Part shown: piece after piece, positions 1-15,000 of the stretch
Numbering within the stretch: position 1 is the stretch's first letter
Layout: each line of letters begins with the position of its first letter
DNA from: Psoroptes ovis
Taxonomy: Eukaryota; Arthropoda; Arachnida; Sarcoptiformes; Psoroptidae
NCBI GenBank assembly: GCA_002943765.1
Contig: PQWQ01000004.1
Location: forward strand, 2,046,001 to 2,110,000
Length of the DNA stretch: 64,000 nt
Direction of reading: 5' to 3'
Notes under the pieces: model-generated
Seen by the model: the letters and a program-made list of their open reading frames with translations, nothing else
Told to the model about the DNA's origin: nothing
The model's database searches: none
Position numbers and translations under genes: made by a program

Positions 1-2998
1 ATGTTTATGATTATTATTATTATTATTATTATTGTTATCATCATTTTGAATGATTGAATTCAAGGTATTATTATTTGTGTTTATCATTATTATTAAAATC
101 GTTATTATAACAATTGTGAATTGATGAAGAAAAAATATAGTGAAAAAAAATAAAAATAAAAATAAATAAATGAATAAATAAACAAACAAACGAATTCTCA
201 ATTGATTGTGAATGAAATGAAATGCAATCGAAATTGAAATTGAATGAATGAATGAATGAATAATAATTTCCATTTCGTTTATTATTATTGTTATTATCGT
301 TAGTGTGTGTATTTATGTGTATGGTTGTGTGTATTATGAGCGCATTTGAAAATGATCAAATTCAAATACACGAGAAAATGAATGAATGAATGAATGGTAA
401 ATAAATAAATTAATGAAACAGATGATAATAACAATAATGGTGAAAATTACCAAAATACATTGTGATAATACTATTTTTTTCAAGAAAAAAAGATATTTTG
501 GTTTCATCATCATCATCATCATCATGATTTCGATCATGAAAATTTAACAACGTTGAATTCAATTGAATTTATGCATAAAAATACGCATTTTAAATCGTAT
601 TTTCCACAAAAAAAATGAATAAATTCAATTTTTCAATTTTTCTTTTGGTTAAAATACATCATAAAAAATAATGACTGATGAAAAATATAATTCAATCGAA
701 AATTGAATTAAATGAAATGATGAAAATTGATTTTTTCTCTTTCTTGCCCACTTGTCTCTCTCTCAGTCATTCACAATTCCCATGAAATTCATATGCACAT
801 AATTTTCACCAATTTGATTCCATTGATTCTTCAAGTTTTGTTGGTCGATTCAACCAAGAATAAATGAATGAAAGTATTGATAAATAAATTTAAAATATTG
901 AATGTTGCACCATATGTATGCTTTGATATAATACAAAAAGTTCATACACGATTGATGCATATGCATGTAACCAATGCATGTGCTTGTTTGATTTGATTTG
1001 ATTTTTCGATTTTTATGTATTTTCTAACAAATTTTGAGTTTCACAAATTCTGAAATTCAAATGTGAAGATGAAAAAGTTTTCCTTCTTTTGTTCAAAATT
1101 CATTCAAATTTTTCTTTGAACAAATTTCCTCGAATTTTCAATTTCAATTCCTTCATTTTCATTTAAAACACCTTGAAGGCATTTTGAAAAAATTGAATTC
1201 AAAGTTTTTCTTTTTTTTCTACGGAATTTTCCCCACTTCCTCTCGACTAAATTAAGAATCTCTCTTTTTTTTGCGAAATTCACAAAATTTACATGTTATC
1301 TTTTGCCATCTTCATTTCATTACATTTTCCATTATTCTTATTATTATTGATAAAATATTTCTTTATGATTTGAGAATTTCGATAAGAAAAAAAAGATGTT
1401 TGAAAATAAAATATGGATTGGTAAGATGTCAAATTCAATCAGTCAAGAATGCATTAAAATTGAAAATTGACAACCCAATTGTGTTCCGAATGGCATATTG
1501 AATTCTTTATTCTCTTTATTTTTCAAATCATAATTTTTTGAAATTTATTTTTGATTTGGCAAAAAAATAAGAAAAATAAAACAATTTAATTGTAACATGT
1601 TTTTCATTTTTTTTTCGGGACCAGAAAAAATTTATTTTCAAAAATTTGAAACCCAAAACCGGAACGGCTCAAAAACGAATACATTTTGTCGTCGATTTTA
1701 TTTTTGATATGTTTTTCGATAAATTTCATTTCATTTTTTGTGCAATTGATTCTTATCATAAATTGATTAAATTTTTATTTTCACTTCTATCTCGTTGTTG
1801 TTCATTGATCTGATATCAAAATGAAAGAAACGTTGATATATAAAAGCAGCGAAAAACTTTTCCTTGGAATCAAATTCACGATTCTGTGTCGAATTTATTG
1901 TCGACAAATGTATCACAAATATTATTGATAAAAATAATAATAATATTATCATTATTCTCATAATAAAATACATATCATAAAAATTGTATCATTTCATTTC
2001 TGTATTTTTTTTTCTCTCAATTCATATCATTTCATTTTATTTCAATTCCAAAAAACATGTCATTTCAATTTGGTCAGCAAAATAATAAAGTTTATATTAT
2101 TGATCAAATTATTAATATATATTGGATATTTCTGATATATTAACACATAAATATAACTTTTTCTTTCGTTCAATTTATATTTTAGACACACACACACACA
2201 CACACAATCTCATGTACATATCTGTATGTATCAATATGCCTGAAATAATAAAAAAAAGTTGCTGAATGATATTTCTTATTCGATCAAATGAGAAAATATC
2301 TGAAAACAAAATAAAAATAAAATTGAATCAAATTCAAAATACTTATTCGGAATCATCATAGGAATTTGAGCCTAGGAATCATGGAATCATAGAATCGTGG
2401 AATCATAGAATTATCAGCGAGAAATTGGAGAATGAACAAATGGAGAAAAAAAAAATGAAGAAATGTCGCCAAATGGCAACGAATTTGTCGAGAAAAAAAA
2501 TAAAGGAAAAAACACGATTGAAAATTCTCAAAGTACATTGACATGTATGTCAATTCATGTATGCGTATACAAATAAATGGATATATCGAGGAAAACACAA
2601 GTTTCAAATGTACAAATTTGGCTTATTTTTTAAAATTTTTAGTATCATGGATATTAGTAGAAAGTATAAATGCAATGAAATGAAAACATGTTCGAATAAT
2701 GATCAAGTTATTGTTGAAATTTTCAAAAAAAAATAAAATGAAATAAATCAATCTTATTTGGTCCATTTTTCCATGCAATTTCTGAAACAACTTTTGTCTC
2801 TCTCTTCACTCTATCGCTGACTGGCTGGCTGCTATTCATCATTCATTATTCGATGTCATATTGAAATCAAACTTTCATCTTTGGTGAATTTTCTTTTTAT
2901 GATAAGCAGAATTTTTAAGCTAAAAAATGGAGCATATTCCAGTCTCATTGTGTTTTTCAAAGCAAATTTGGATCAAAACAACCATTTTTCAGTCGATA
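1..2998. other. gene-free low-complexity DNA
   Basis: I see no supportable exon here. The stretch is AT-rich with ATT/ATA trinucleotide runs at the left edge, ATGA tetranucleotide tracts near 241-262 and 380-395, a CAT run near 505-525 and a short (AC)n tract at 2186-2206. The open frames present are short and built from these repeats. Confidence 0.7.
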
Positions 2999-4276
2999 TT
3001 ACCTTGTCCGGAGTAAAGTTAGGAGTGTTCAAATTCAATTTTTTCAAAAACTATTGAAGATGTCTTAGCGAAACTTTAACATAATAAAATTTAGTTTTCT
3101 TCAAACCTTATGAATGATTTTCAAGGCCCAAGTACCCTAGGGACCTTGTCAAAATGGCCCTTTTGCAAATTGTTCAAAATGACCAAATTAGCAGTATTTT
3201 TGGAAATATTTAAATTTTGTAATCGAATGCTTGAAATCCATATTTTCACGAGACAAGACAGTTTTGGTCACAAAAATTATGACCTGGGTCATATTGACCC
3301 GACTTTAAATGTCAAAATAGTTTTTCAGGGATAATCACGTGACAACTTAATTTTCATGGAACCAAACATTATCAAGAAGAATATTATATCCTTGCAGTCT
3401 TTTTCAACCATTCTTACGGGGCCATGGGTCCCGATTAACGTCCTATGGGCCTTGGTTGTTATTGCTTAATTTTCGTGCCAGAGATGCCGAAAGACGATGT
3501 CATGGATATCCATGGTCATGATGAGAATGCTATTCTCTCACCCGATCCCTGTTGTAAAAATTTTGGTCCTAGCTCTTCTTTAACTGGGTGAAATTTCCAC
3601 TTCCTTCAACAAGAATATGCTGTAGTGGGGCCTAGAATTTTTCAGTGGGAGAAATGTGTCACTATCACTTTGAGAGACGTGTTGAGCAAAGTGAACTCTT
3701 GTGACATCAATCTTTTTTCAAAGTGATTTGGTCTTGGGTCCCAATGTTGGATTTGAATTTTTCGAAATCTGACTTGCTTTGATTTTAGGGGTGTAATGTT
3801 CCACACAGTGCTCATAGGAACTTCAAATTTGAGGGACAGATCACCAACATTCCAAGCTCTTACATTCTTGAAACATTTTTTTGATTCCTCGGATTCTCGG
3901 GTCTTTTTCAACCCTTAAACAAACGACTAGTCTTCGATCATTTTTGAGCTTTTTCTCCTACTGATGATTGATATCATCGATTTTTCTTCTGTTTTCTGAG
4001 AATATCCTAGGCCCATCAAAATTTCCCACAATTGTTTTTGGATTCTGGAAGCTGTGAATCCTGGAATTTTGATGATTTTGTCAAAATCATGCTGTTTTTA
4101 TTGGACCTTTTTAAAATGGGCCACTCTAGGGTCATCTCTGAGGGAAATTCGAAAATTCTTTTTTTTCGATGAAGCATTAGTCCCAGTACTAGTGGTGAAA
4201 ATTTGGTCCCGAAACATCAAGCGATTGCTGAATTATTTAGATAGATGTCACCCTAACTTTACGCCGGACAAGGTAA
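2999..4276. mobile_element. decayed TIR transposon with TA target sites (Tc1/mariner-like)
   Basis: The two ends are inverted repeats of about 27 bp. The left end begins TTACCTTGTCCGG and continues with GTAAAGTTAGG; the reverse complement of the right end begins TTACCTTGTCCGG and continues CGTAAAGTTAGGG. Each end is flanked by TA (2997-2998 and 4277-4278), the target duplication of the Tc1/mariner superfamily. The interior is richer in GC than the surroundings. It holds only broken reading frames, one of which has a helix-turn-helix-like segment on the minus strand. The 1278 bp length fits a full-size but inactive Tc1-like element. The superfamily rests on the TA duplication and size, not on a recognisable DDE core, so a pogo-like or other TIR element remains possible. 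Confidence 0.75.
3642..3911 (-). pseudogene. transposase remnant with HTH-like segment
   Basis: This 89-codon minus-strand open stretch inside the TIR element contains RAWNVGDLSLKFEVPMSTVW. The spacing resembles a Tc1-type helix-turn-helix, in which a helix ending in an LKF-like stretch is followed by a turn and a recognition helix starting S-T-V. No intact catalytic DDE/DDD block can be read downstream, so the gene is broken. Family knowledge: Tc1 transposases carry paired HTH motifs before the catalytic domain. The assignment is inference from one motif and from the flanking inverted repeats. Confidence 0.4.
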
Positions 4277-7200
4277 TACAAATTCAATATATATCCTTGT
4301 AGTTATGTATTTCTGATATTTTTGGATACAAATCAGCATTTTGTTCGTCTTTTTCCCGTTCTTTCTGTTTCATATAACAAAATATATCAAAAACAAGAAA
4401 TTTGAATCGGATTTATTTTCATTATTTTGTTTTTTATTTTTTTGAAAAATTGAAAATAATAAGAAATAAAAAATAACAAACAAATAATGATAATGGTTGA
4501 AAACACATTGAATTGTTTTTTTTTTTTTTTTGAAGAATAAAAAATTTCATTTTTAATAATTTTTCATTTTTTAAAATTTCATACGATTCACAATGAGTTG
4601 TCATTGATGTGTGTGTGAGTGTTTTTATAATAATAATAATATTGACATTTTATCAATGTATTTCTATGAATAAGTTTCATTTCTCTTTACATTTCACTCG
4701 TTTTGAAAATGAATGAATCTTGTTATTCTGTCTTGTTATTTTTCCTATTTTTTTACTTTGTTTATCTCATTTCATTCATCCGAATTTCAGTGTTTTTTGG
4801 ATTCATTTTTTTCTGTGTTTTCGGAAACAATGTTTTTGTTCGATTTCTTTCCTAGTTTCATTTGTCCAAAATGACAAATAACATTTTCTATTCATTCATT
4901 TATTCATTCTTATTCTCTGTTTATCAATTGAAAATGACAATAATGACAATAATAATGATAATCATTAAACAAATAAGAAGCAAAGTGACAACTGCAAAAA
5001 CAGCGACAACAACAAGTACCATCATTATGTGACATTAAACCAATATACATTTTTTACTATTCTCCTTTGAAAAATATGATTTCAAACATCGAATATGATT
5101 CAATGTAGTCAAATAAAGGACCTGAAAATATGACACACAGAAAAATGATTGAAATGTATTCATTATTATTCTTCACTAAATCACAATGTGAATATGTGCG
5201 AATACACATAATAATGTCAATGGCGAACCAAACAAAATAAAGTGAAAACCCATCGAAAAACTGATTTGATTCAACTTTTAATTCAATTTTTTAATTTCAA
5301 AATTTCTCATTCAATTATCATTACCGAACCCGAGCTACAACATCATTTCGTCTCAGGGCTTTTTTCCTCTCATTTGATGCCTTGATTGTCATGATTGTCA
5401 ATGATTTTAGCATACATTCATTTGGGTATATTATCATCATGATCATTGGACAGAAAAACTGCGTAGAAAAGTAAATTGAATCAAATTGTTTTAGTTTCTA
5501 TGTTGTTTCTGTTGATTTTGCTGAATTGAATTTGTTCCAAAAATGTTGCATTCCAGTTATTCACAATTGTTCAATCATTAATTTGCCAAAATCATTTGCA
5601 GAATTGCAAAAAATTGATGATAATAAAATAAATAAAATAACGAAATCAGAAAAATAAACAAACAAAAGATTTTTGTTTTGTTTTATTTTGTTTTCTGTTT
5701 TTTTTTTTTGTTTTATTTTTAATTGATTTTGATTTTCATCACATTCATTCATCAATGAATGAATGAATGAATGAATGAATGAATTAAACATTAATAATCA
5801 CAATAAACAATAATGAACAAAATCAATGAAAAGATAAATGACTAAATGAGTTTGCGTTTGATAAATTTGCGTTTTACTATTTATTCATTTATTCACTCAT
5901 TGATTCATTCATTCATTCATTTGATATTGGAAATGATTTTTTTTCGTTTTCCATTTTCATTATATCTATCCAGCCATTTTTTTGATCAAGTACAAATTAT
6001 TTGGTATTTGATGTTGTGCTGGAATTTCATTATGAAAATAATACCAAAGAGATAATGAGAAGAAAAAAAAGAGTCCAAAAATATTTTTTCTATTTCAATA
6101 AACATGGAATTCAAAATAAACAGAACAAACAAACAAACAAACATCAAAAAATTTGCAAAAGAAAAAAAAAATTAATTGAAATGAAACAAAATGAATGAAA
6201 ATAGTTTCAATAATAATAATGATAATGATGAACTGCTTTTTCGGATAATAATATTCATTGATTTATATTTTCAATGAATGAAACAAACGAATTCTCTTAA
6301 TTTCGAAGAATATTCTCTTTTTATTCATATTCAAATTTAAAAGGAAAAAACTCGGAAAAATTCAAGAAAATTTTGTGAAAATTTAAGAAAATATGGGAAA
6401 TGGAATGGAAATTTTCACAGCTTTCAAAGTAAATTCTATTTATTTTTCTCACAATTTTCCTCTTTCGTTTTCATTTTTAATATTGAAATTCATATTTTCA
6501 ATATTTTCCCTATTATACGAATGATGATGCACAACAATAAATGATGCAATGCTTTCAAATGCCCGTAAGCTATAAAAATTTAATAATGATTGAAATTTTT
6601 GTATTTTCATCCAATTTTTTTAAATAAGAAAAATAAAATGAAATGAAATGTAAAAATGAATTTCATTCATTTTTAAACATTGAAAATAATTGAAATTTCG
6701 AGGAAGATATTAATTTTTTAGTTCATTTAAGTTTATCATTATTAATTCTGCCAGTGTTGATTTTCAATTCAATCATTCTGTCTTTTTTTTGTTCGATCTA
6801 ATTCTGTAGTTTACACTTTTTTTCTTCATTCGACAAAAAATTGTATTTTTCTGGTCCAAGATTTTTCATATCAAGATCTGGTATCAAGATTCATATCTAA
6901 GGATTCATTCATTCAATTCGATGCTTCGATATTTGATTTCAAATTGAACAAAAAAGCAGAAAAAATGAACGATTCCAAATTGAATTTAATTTTATATAAT
7001 ATTTTTTCTCGATCATCATTATCCGATTTGAAATGGTGATTTTCAAATTTCAAAGCAAAGAATTGAACAAGAAAAAAAAATGAAAGATAAATAAAATTGA
7101 TTCAATTTAATGATTCAATAATGATGATGATGATGACCAGATATATTTTCAATAGCGAAAAATTTCTCTGGAAATTTTCCATGGAAAAATTGAGATTTTT

Positions 7201-10200
7201 TTTCGCTGATTTATTCTGATTCATTTCTGCACTGGTTTTCTTGGAACAAATAAATAGAATAACTACAAACTACAAACAACGAAAACAACAAAAACAAAAA
7301 TTGGAAAATGGATATTAATTTATCCTTTTTTTTCGAAAAAAGAATTGAACAACTACAAAAACAGCGATAACAACAAGCTATACAAGCAAAAATGAGCGAA
7401 ATTCAGTTCAATTCAATTCAATCATTCAATTGAATTCAATTGAAATTGAAAAAAAACAAAATTTTGATGGAAAAATAATAAAACAATAAACAACAACCAT
7501 AAACAACCGAAAACAACAACAATATAGCGCTGATAAAGAGTTCCGATTTTTCTTCATATTATAAATCCATATACCATTGATTTATCTATGAATGTATGGA
7601 TCGTTGGTAGTCAATAATGGATTGGTTGTTTGTTGTTTTTGGGCCATAATATTAATTGTATTTTCTTCGATATACATTCGATATATTTGTTGTGTATATG
7701 TGAACATGTAGATATTCTGTATATTATTATTATCATCATCATTATCATTAATATCATCATTTCAAATGTACTTTATTTTTCCTTACTTTTTTCCGCTGTT
7801 TTATTCCAATAATCATTATTATTTCTATAAGTTTATTCAATTATCATTAAATTTGTAATTATACTGACAATTACACACATTGTATTGGTAAAAAACCATT
7901 GGTTTCAAATTGAATTTGGATTAATTTAATTTTAATTTTCTTTGTTTTTTTAGCTTCGTTCATTCTTATAATTGTGAATAAGCCAACGATTCAATGAACG
8001 AATTGAGCCCAATATTCCAGCCAAACGAAAAACTTTACGATCAAACGAATTGAGTCTATGTTGTATTCCTAGGCTTGCATACAAGCAGACACAGATGCAC
8101 AAACCAACCAGCACCAATTCATTGCAAATGCATCTGAGCTCATAAAACACAAACGAAACACACATGAATTTGTTTAAAATTTCTGAAAGAAAGAAAGAAC
8201 TGAAAAAAATAAACCAAATTATATTCACTTTATTTTTGGGAATATCAAGAATTTTAAATTAAATATAAATGAGAATAAAATGAAATAAAACGAAAGCAAA
8301 TGTGTTTTAAATACGAGAGAGCGAAAATGAATATAATCAGCTTAATGAAATTGATGAAAATGGAAATATATTTAAAAATAAAATTTTCTGGTTTTATTAA
8401 AGCTTTTTATTCATTTATTCATTCATTCATTTTATATGTATTCAATGTTATGTTTATGTTTATTTATTTTCAACGAGAAAATAAAAAATAAAAAATAATT
8501 GAGAATTAAGAATTAAGAATTATTATTATTATTATTATTTAAAAATTAATGAAAATTAAGTGGATTTTCTGAATGAAAATAGAAAGAAGAATTTCACAAT
8601 TTTATCCTTTTAGTTCTTCATATTCTTCATCTTTATTATTTCCTAATTTTTAATGGTGTAAAAATTCCATGAAAAATTTAAATTGAGGAAAAAAAAGATG
8701 CGAAGAATAAAAGAATTTTGAGAAAAATATTCGTCAATTCTATGAATCGAATTTCATTGAACTGAATTTGAAAGAAAAATAAAACAAAATCATATAAATA
8801 TTTATGTATCGATATCATAATACCAGCTGTCATTTTTCTCTTCAAGTATTATGATGCATACATACAAGTATCATTATTCTTTATTGAAAAATAATTGGAG
8901 ATTTTCGATTGAACCCTTTGGCCTCGATTTCTGTTTTAATCATATTCAATTGTTTTCCAATCGCTGAAGCAAAAATGATCCATTTTTTTGTTCATTTTTT
9001 TTTCATTCTCGTCTAATAAATTTTCCAAATATTTTCTCATGAATTTTGATTATTAAAATATTACCGCAAGTGTATATAAATGCACGAAAGTTTAATAATT
9101 ATTTTTGCAACATTCGTGATAATTCATGGTTATATTGTACTATCCATGTTCAGGATGGTTGAAAGTGGCAAAAAGCGTTTGGAGATATTTCCATGTAATT
9201 TCTTGCCTTTTTTCATTCTCGTTTTCATGTAATTTACCAAAATAAACGAAAAAAATGCAGCAAATTATCACAAAAACATTTTCAAATGTTCAAATTCATT
9301 TGTTTCAAATGGTATAATCATTTATTTTTTTTTCATTGAAATTCATACATTCATTCATTTATTCATTTAATTCAATGGAATTTAATGTAATTATTTTCAT
9401 TTATTCTTTGTTTCTCGTTTCGTTTTTAATTTTGAAAAAAATATATGCAAAATTTTCAATTAAACAAATTGATTTAACACAACCAACAAAGAAGAAAAAG
9501 AAATGGAAAAATGGAATTTCAAACTGGAATTTTACAATTTTCATTTTCATTTTATTATTATCAACATTTTTTGTTGTTATATTTTGAATTTATATTTTTT
9601 TCAAATAATTATCATAATAATCATAATGAAAATTTTCATTCATTTGTTTCCAAAGATTTATCGGTCGAATACAATCGTATTCATATATTTGTGTGTCTGT
9701 CTGTGTGTCTGTGTATGCGGATTTCTGTGTATTTTTTCTCTTATTTCAACTTAAAACTGGCAAACACATATGTATTTGGCTGATTTATTTCAATATGATA
9801 TGTGTATTTGCTATGAAATTAATCGTTTAAAAAAAATTTCATAAATGAAAATTAAAAAATAAATAATCGAAAATATTATCAAATTTTCTCAATTTTATTT
9901 TGTTTGTGTGTCTGTGTGTATGATGAATCATTGTATCAATTTGATTGTGTTGATTTAATAAATTGAAAATGCAAAAATTCATTTTGAATTCATTCATTCT
10001 TTATAACCGAAGAATGTTCATAACGTATTAATCCACGAAAAAGAGAATCATAGAGGAATTTTCAATAAATTTTTTATTCTTCGTTTTATTTGCTCTAAAA
10101 TAAAAAATATTATGATTACAAGTTTGAATTTGCTTATTTTATTTTCATTTTCATTTTTCTTTGAAATTCATTTGTGGTATTCATACATACATTCATTCAT

Positions 10201-12053
10201 TTATTCATCATTCTTTGTTATTTTTTTCGTACCATTATCATTCGTTATTATTATTATTATTCAAATGATAACAATAAAGATAATTATCATTAACTCGATG
10301 TTTTTGTTATGATTTGAATATGAATTTTTTTTCGTACATTTTCATTTTCATTTATTTCGTTTATTTCGTTCAAACATTCTGTTATATGTAATGTAATATT
10401 ATTATATGATGTATAATAAAACATAGAAAACGAAAGGAAAACGAAAAAACTGTAAAATATCAAATTATTAGAATAATAATCATAATAATCATGATAATAA
10501 TGTAAGAATAATTGATTAGAATTATTATTATTATTATTTTATTTTATTGAATAAAAATTATTTAATTATAATAATGATAATGATTATAATGATAAAAGAA
10601 TAAGTAAAAAAAAATGAATGAATGAAAGAATCAAAGAAAAATTATATGATACGAAACACTTTCAATAATGATGATCATGTCGTTGATGATGATGATGATG
10701 ATGATGTGAAAGACTTGAAATAATTATAAATATTCTTTATACAAAAAAGAAAGAGTCAGACAAAGACAAAGACAGATACAAGCAGCAAAAATCGAAAAAA
10801 AAAATTGTCAAATGTTCATGTTGATAACAATAATAATATTACTGATAATAATGACAAAGATAATAATGATCAACAACACAACACAACACATATAACATCG
10901 ATTGACATTCAATTATATATTGATGATGATAATGTGTGAATGTAATAATAATAATAATAATAATAATGAATGATTTAAACAAAATGCATTTCCAATGAAT
11001 GTTTCATAACAACTCATTGTTGTTGCTGTTGCCATTGTTATATTTGTTGCTGGTGTTGATGGAATGAATGGAAACAATCATTTGACAATCATTTCATTAA
11101 ATTCTTTGAACCTTTAGGGTAATTTTTTATTTCGAAAAATTTATTATTTTGTCTTTGTATATTGGTGTGAATAGTGTTATAATGATAATAATAGTTGAAT
11201 TGGATGCACACACACAAGAATTTCTTTTGGGCATGTAAATTAATTTCAATGTGAAAATTCACTGGAATTTGATTATTAAATTTTTATCAAAATGTGTTCG
11301 GATCTGGTTCTGTTTTATCGAATATCTATCGATTAATTGACAATAATCGACGATAGATGCGTAGAAAAATATTTCTTTTTTTTCTTGTAGAAAAACAAAT
11401 AAATAAATGAATAATTGAAAGTTCTAATATTAATTTCAAATCATAGAAATCCACAAAACAAAAAGGAAAATCCATTCAAAAAAACATTGAACTTTCGAAA
11501 AAAAAACAAGAAAACAAGCAGATCAATAAAATGAAAGCATTGGTCAAAGAATCAATTAATCAAACAGCAATCGATCGATTTGAAAAGTTGGAAAAACAGA
11601 GGGAAAAGATTCTGAATTTAGATTTTGTATATTAAGTCTATGGATGTTTGCATTCGCTACAAAAGCAGAATAAATATTTGTACAGTTAGGAGTTAGATTC
11701 GTGTACATGATTTGAATATTCAAAATATTCCAAAAAACTTTGAATAGTTGAACAAGTTTTCAATTTTAAAACTTGAAAATTTTCAAAAATTTTAAAAAAT
11801 TCAAAATGTCAAACTTTTTCAATTCATACATTCATTTGATTTCATTTGATTATTTGTGTTTTTCAACGAAAAAAAAAACTTTTCCACTTATTTGTTTCAT
11901 TCATTCATTGATTCATCCATTCATTCCATCCATCCATCTATTCATTGATTCATTTGTTTGTTTATTTACCATCATTTTTTCTATGTGTGTTTGTATGTAA
12001 TAATGTCAACATATTTTGGAACACACACATATAAACAATCATGTTCTTTCTAT
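4277..12053. other. long gene-free low-complexity stretch
   Basis: No exon with convincing codon structure is visible on either strand over about 7.8 kb. The sequence is AT-rich with many ATTC/GAAT tetranucleotide tracts (for example near 5740-5790 and 5880-5920), ATT/AAT runs (8517-8540, 10518-10545) and a GAT run near 10687-10705. The open frames are mainly Ile/Phe/Tyr-rich readings of these repeats. It could be intergenic DNA or part of a large intron or UTR; the sequence alone does not decide. Confidence 0.6.
11961..11966 (-). terminator. candidate poly(A) signal of the EB-module gene
   Basis: AATAAA occurs on the minus strand about 90 nt beyond the stop codon at 12054. In DNA this AT-rich the hexamer is common by chance, so this is only a positional candidate. 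Confidence 0.3.
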
Positions 12054-15000
12054 TCATGTCGATTCAGCATTATTATTATTATTATTATCATTTTTTATGT
12101 TGTTATTATCATTATTATTATCATCATTATTGTCATTATTATTATTGTTACTGTTGTTATAATCATTATTATGAAATAAAACATTATTCGAATCACATAT
12201 GTTTGATGATGTTGATTTATTATTATTATTATTGTTACTATTATCATCGGTATTAGCATCGAAATCAATGATGTTTTGCTGTTGATCACCAATTCGATTC
12301 ATATTTGTTGTTGTTGTTACTGTTGTAGGTGTTGAAGATGCTGTAATTGTTGCCATTGTTGTTGTTGTTGTTGTTGTCGATGAATTCATAAATGATGATT
12401 CAAATTGATTATTGTTATTATTGTTTATTGAATTAATTTGTGTTGTTGATCCACCATCTTCGGATTGTGATTCTTCAATTGTTTGTAATTTTTCTTTTAC
12501 CAATGCCATTGCTGCCGCTGCTGCTTGTTGTTTTTGTTGTTGTTGTTGCTGTTGTTGATGATGATGTTGATTAGCAGCAGTTAATGCAGTTGCTGGATGA
12601 CAACTATAATTACCGATTGGTGTTGCATAACAAGGATCAGTCGAGTCGAATATATATGCATTATGACAAACTAAATGAGGTGCAAATGCTGCAAATGACG
12701 CAAATTCATTTGAATAAATATCACCGATTGTAGGCATTGTTGTTCCTGGCGTTACTGTTGTTTGATTTGATAAAATATTCGATGTTTTTCCATCAATGGC
12801 TGTGGTTGTTGCACCTGATCCCGGCACCGTAGTTGATCCAGCATTTGCTGAACATTGTGGACCTATTACACTCATTTCGGCAATCACTGGTCTACCGTTT
12901 GTTGCTAAATAAAAATCACTATCTGATTGATATTGATGTATATGATTACGCCATTCACCTGATTCGGAGTAAAAAACAGTCGAAATTTGAATATAAATTA
13001 TTATCACAGAAAATGATACTTTTCAAAATAATCGATAATAAATAATCATAAAACATACCGATGCGTCTAAAACATGGTTTAAATATGAATATAATAATCA
13101 AACCAGGTACCAAAAAATACAAAACATATTCGAAAAAATTCGCCACATTCGATGAACCTTCATGATATGATAAACGATCATGTGGATAGCCAATATTGCC
13201 TAAACCATCTTGTCCAATGTTACCTTTCATTGAACGTATAATTGATGAACCGCTATGATAATAATGTGTATAATGTTGTCCGATACGTTGACATTTTGGA
13301 ATCATTTGTGATTGATATTCATAACCTTCAGCACAAACACAAGTTAGATTTGATGAACAAATTGTTGGATAATTACATTCAAAAGGCGATAATAATGCAT
13401 TTGAAGCGAATGAAGATGGCTCATTAATTAATTCGTTCATTATTGTACCCCGTATTATCGAACGTGTTAAACGATTAATATTATGATATTGATTTCTATT
13501 AATTATTTGTTGCTTGAAATTATTTGCTAGTTGGGAATTCATTGTTGTTGTTGGTGTTGATGCTGTTGATGATAATGAAGACACTGATTGTAAATCATTT
13601 TGTTGTTTTGCAGCATTAAAGGCTTTAATCAATTGTCTTGAACGTCTATTTCGAAATCTGATACTTCTTTTTGATGTTTTTTGTATGAAATTATTCACAT
13701 TTTTATCATTATTATTTCTGACATTTGTATTGATTGAATTATCATTTTTCAATAATTGTTGTTGACATTTATTGCCATATGTTTCAATATATTGACATTC
13801 TTCCGCAGTTTGATTATAATAGAAAAATTGACTACAATTACAAATATTATTTTCACAGACAAGATTGGCAATTTTATTACGATTTATTTGTGTTAATGCT
13901 GCTGATGCTGATGATGATGATGCATGAAATGATGAATGTGTTTGTTGTAATGAATGTAATCCGATATTAGTACGATTTGATCGATGATTATTACTATTAC
14001 CGGTATTTTCGATATGTTGTTGTTGCTGTTGTTCAAGATCTTCATCAGCCATTTCACAATCCCAAACATTTGAACACCAGCTACCAATAATACTGCGTAC
14101 ACATGCATTCAATTTATCATCAAAACGATGACCGATTCGACAACGGCATTCACCCATTGGCCATGATGATTGTGATGGACCAAAAAAGGCACTTGGATTT
14201 TCTTCACGATATTCTTCACGATAATTAAAACAACCAGAATTAATGACTTTACGTTCACATTGTTCAGTAGTGTAACATGCTTCACCAATGAATGATGGAC
14301 GTAAACAATATAGATTTGCAATACGAATCGTATAGCCTGGCCGACAAATACATATACCATCATTGTCACATATCGAACCATTTTCATCAAAACAACCGGA
14401 TGGATAAATTTCAAAATTACATTTTTTATTTGGCACCAAATTAGCACCAAAACCGGCAGGAGGTGGATTTAGCAATATTTTTAATCGATTCTGCTGTCCA
14501 TTCATAATAGAATTTGATGATAATAATGATGTTGATGATGGATAATATAAATTTCCATTTGAAGAATATATGGAAGACAATGCTGCCATTTTAGGCTGTT
14601 GTTTTGATGATTTAACCATCATAACCAATGATTGTGAATGTGATGGTAATGATGAAGCTGAAGATGATGATGATGATAAATGATTTATTCTGAAAGACGT
14701 TGGCAATGTTGATGATGATGATGATTGTGGTGATGAATAAAGATGTGTTAAACGTCTTGAACGACGTCTTGACGTTAAAGAATTCGATGGTAATGATGAT
14801 GATGATGATGCTGAAGCATGATTCCAGTTTCTTTTAATTCCATTATTAATCAAATAATTTTGTTTATAATCATTATTTTTCAAAATATTTGATTCTCTTT
14901 TCTGTTTATGATTTATTATCATTGATGATGATTCATTATCATTCCAATGTGAAAATATATGCTTATTATTATTATTATTATTATTGTTGTTTTTACGAAC

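Noticed and set aside
7950..8228. 92-codon minus-strand frame
   Set aside because: It has no ATG-linked conserved motif, mixes hydrophobic and basic residues without domain pattern and lies in AT-rich DNA; no splice context supports it.
12041..12292. Overlapping frames on both strands over poly-ATT/AAT DNA, with Tyr-, Ile- or His-rich products
   Set aside because: They are readings of the Asn-coding repeats at the 3' end of the EB-module gene in other frames.
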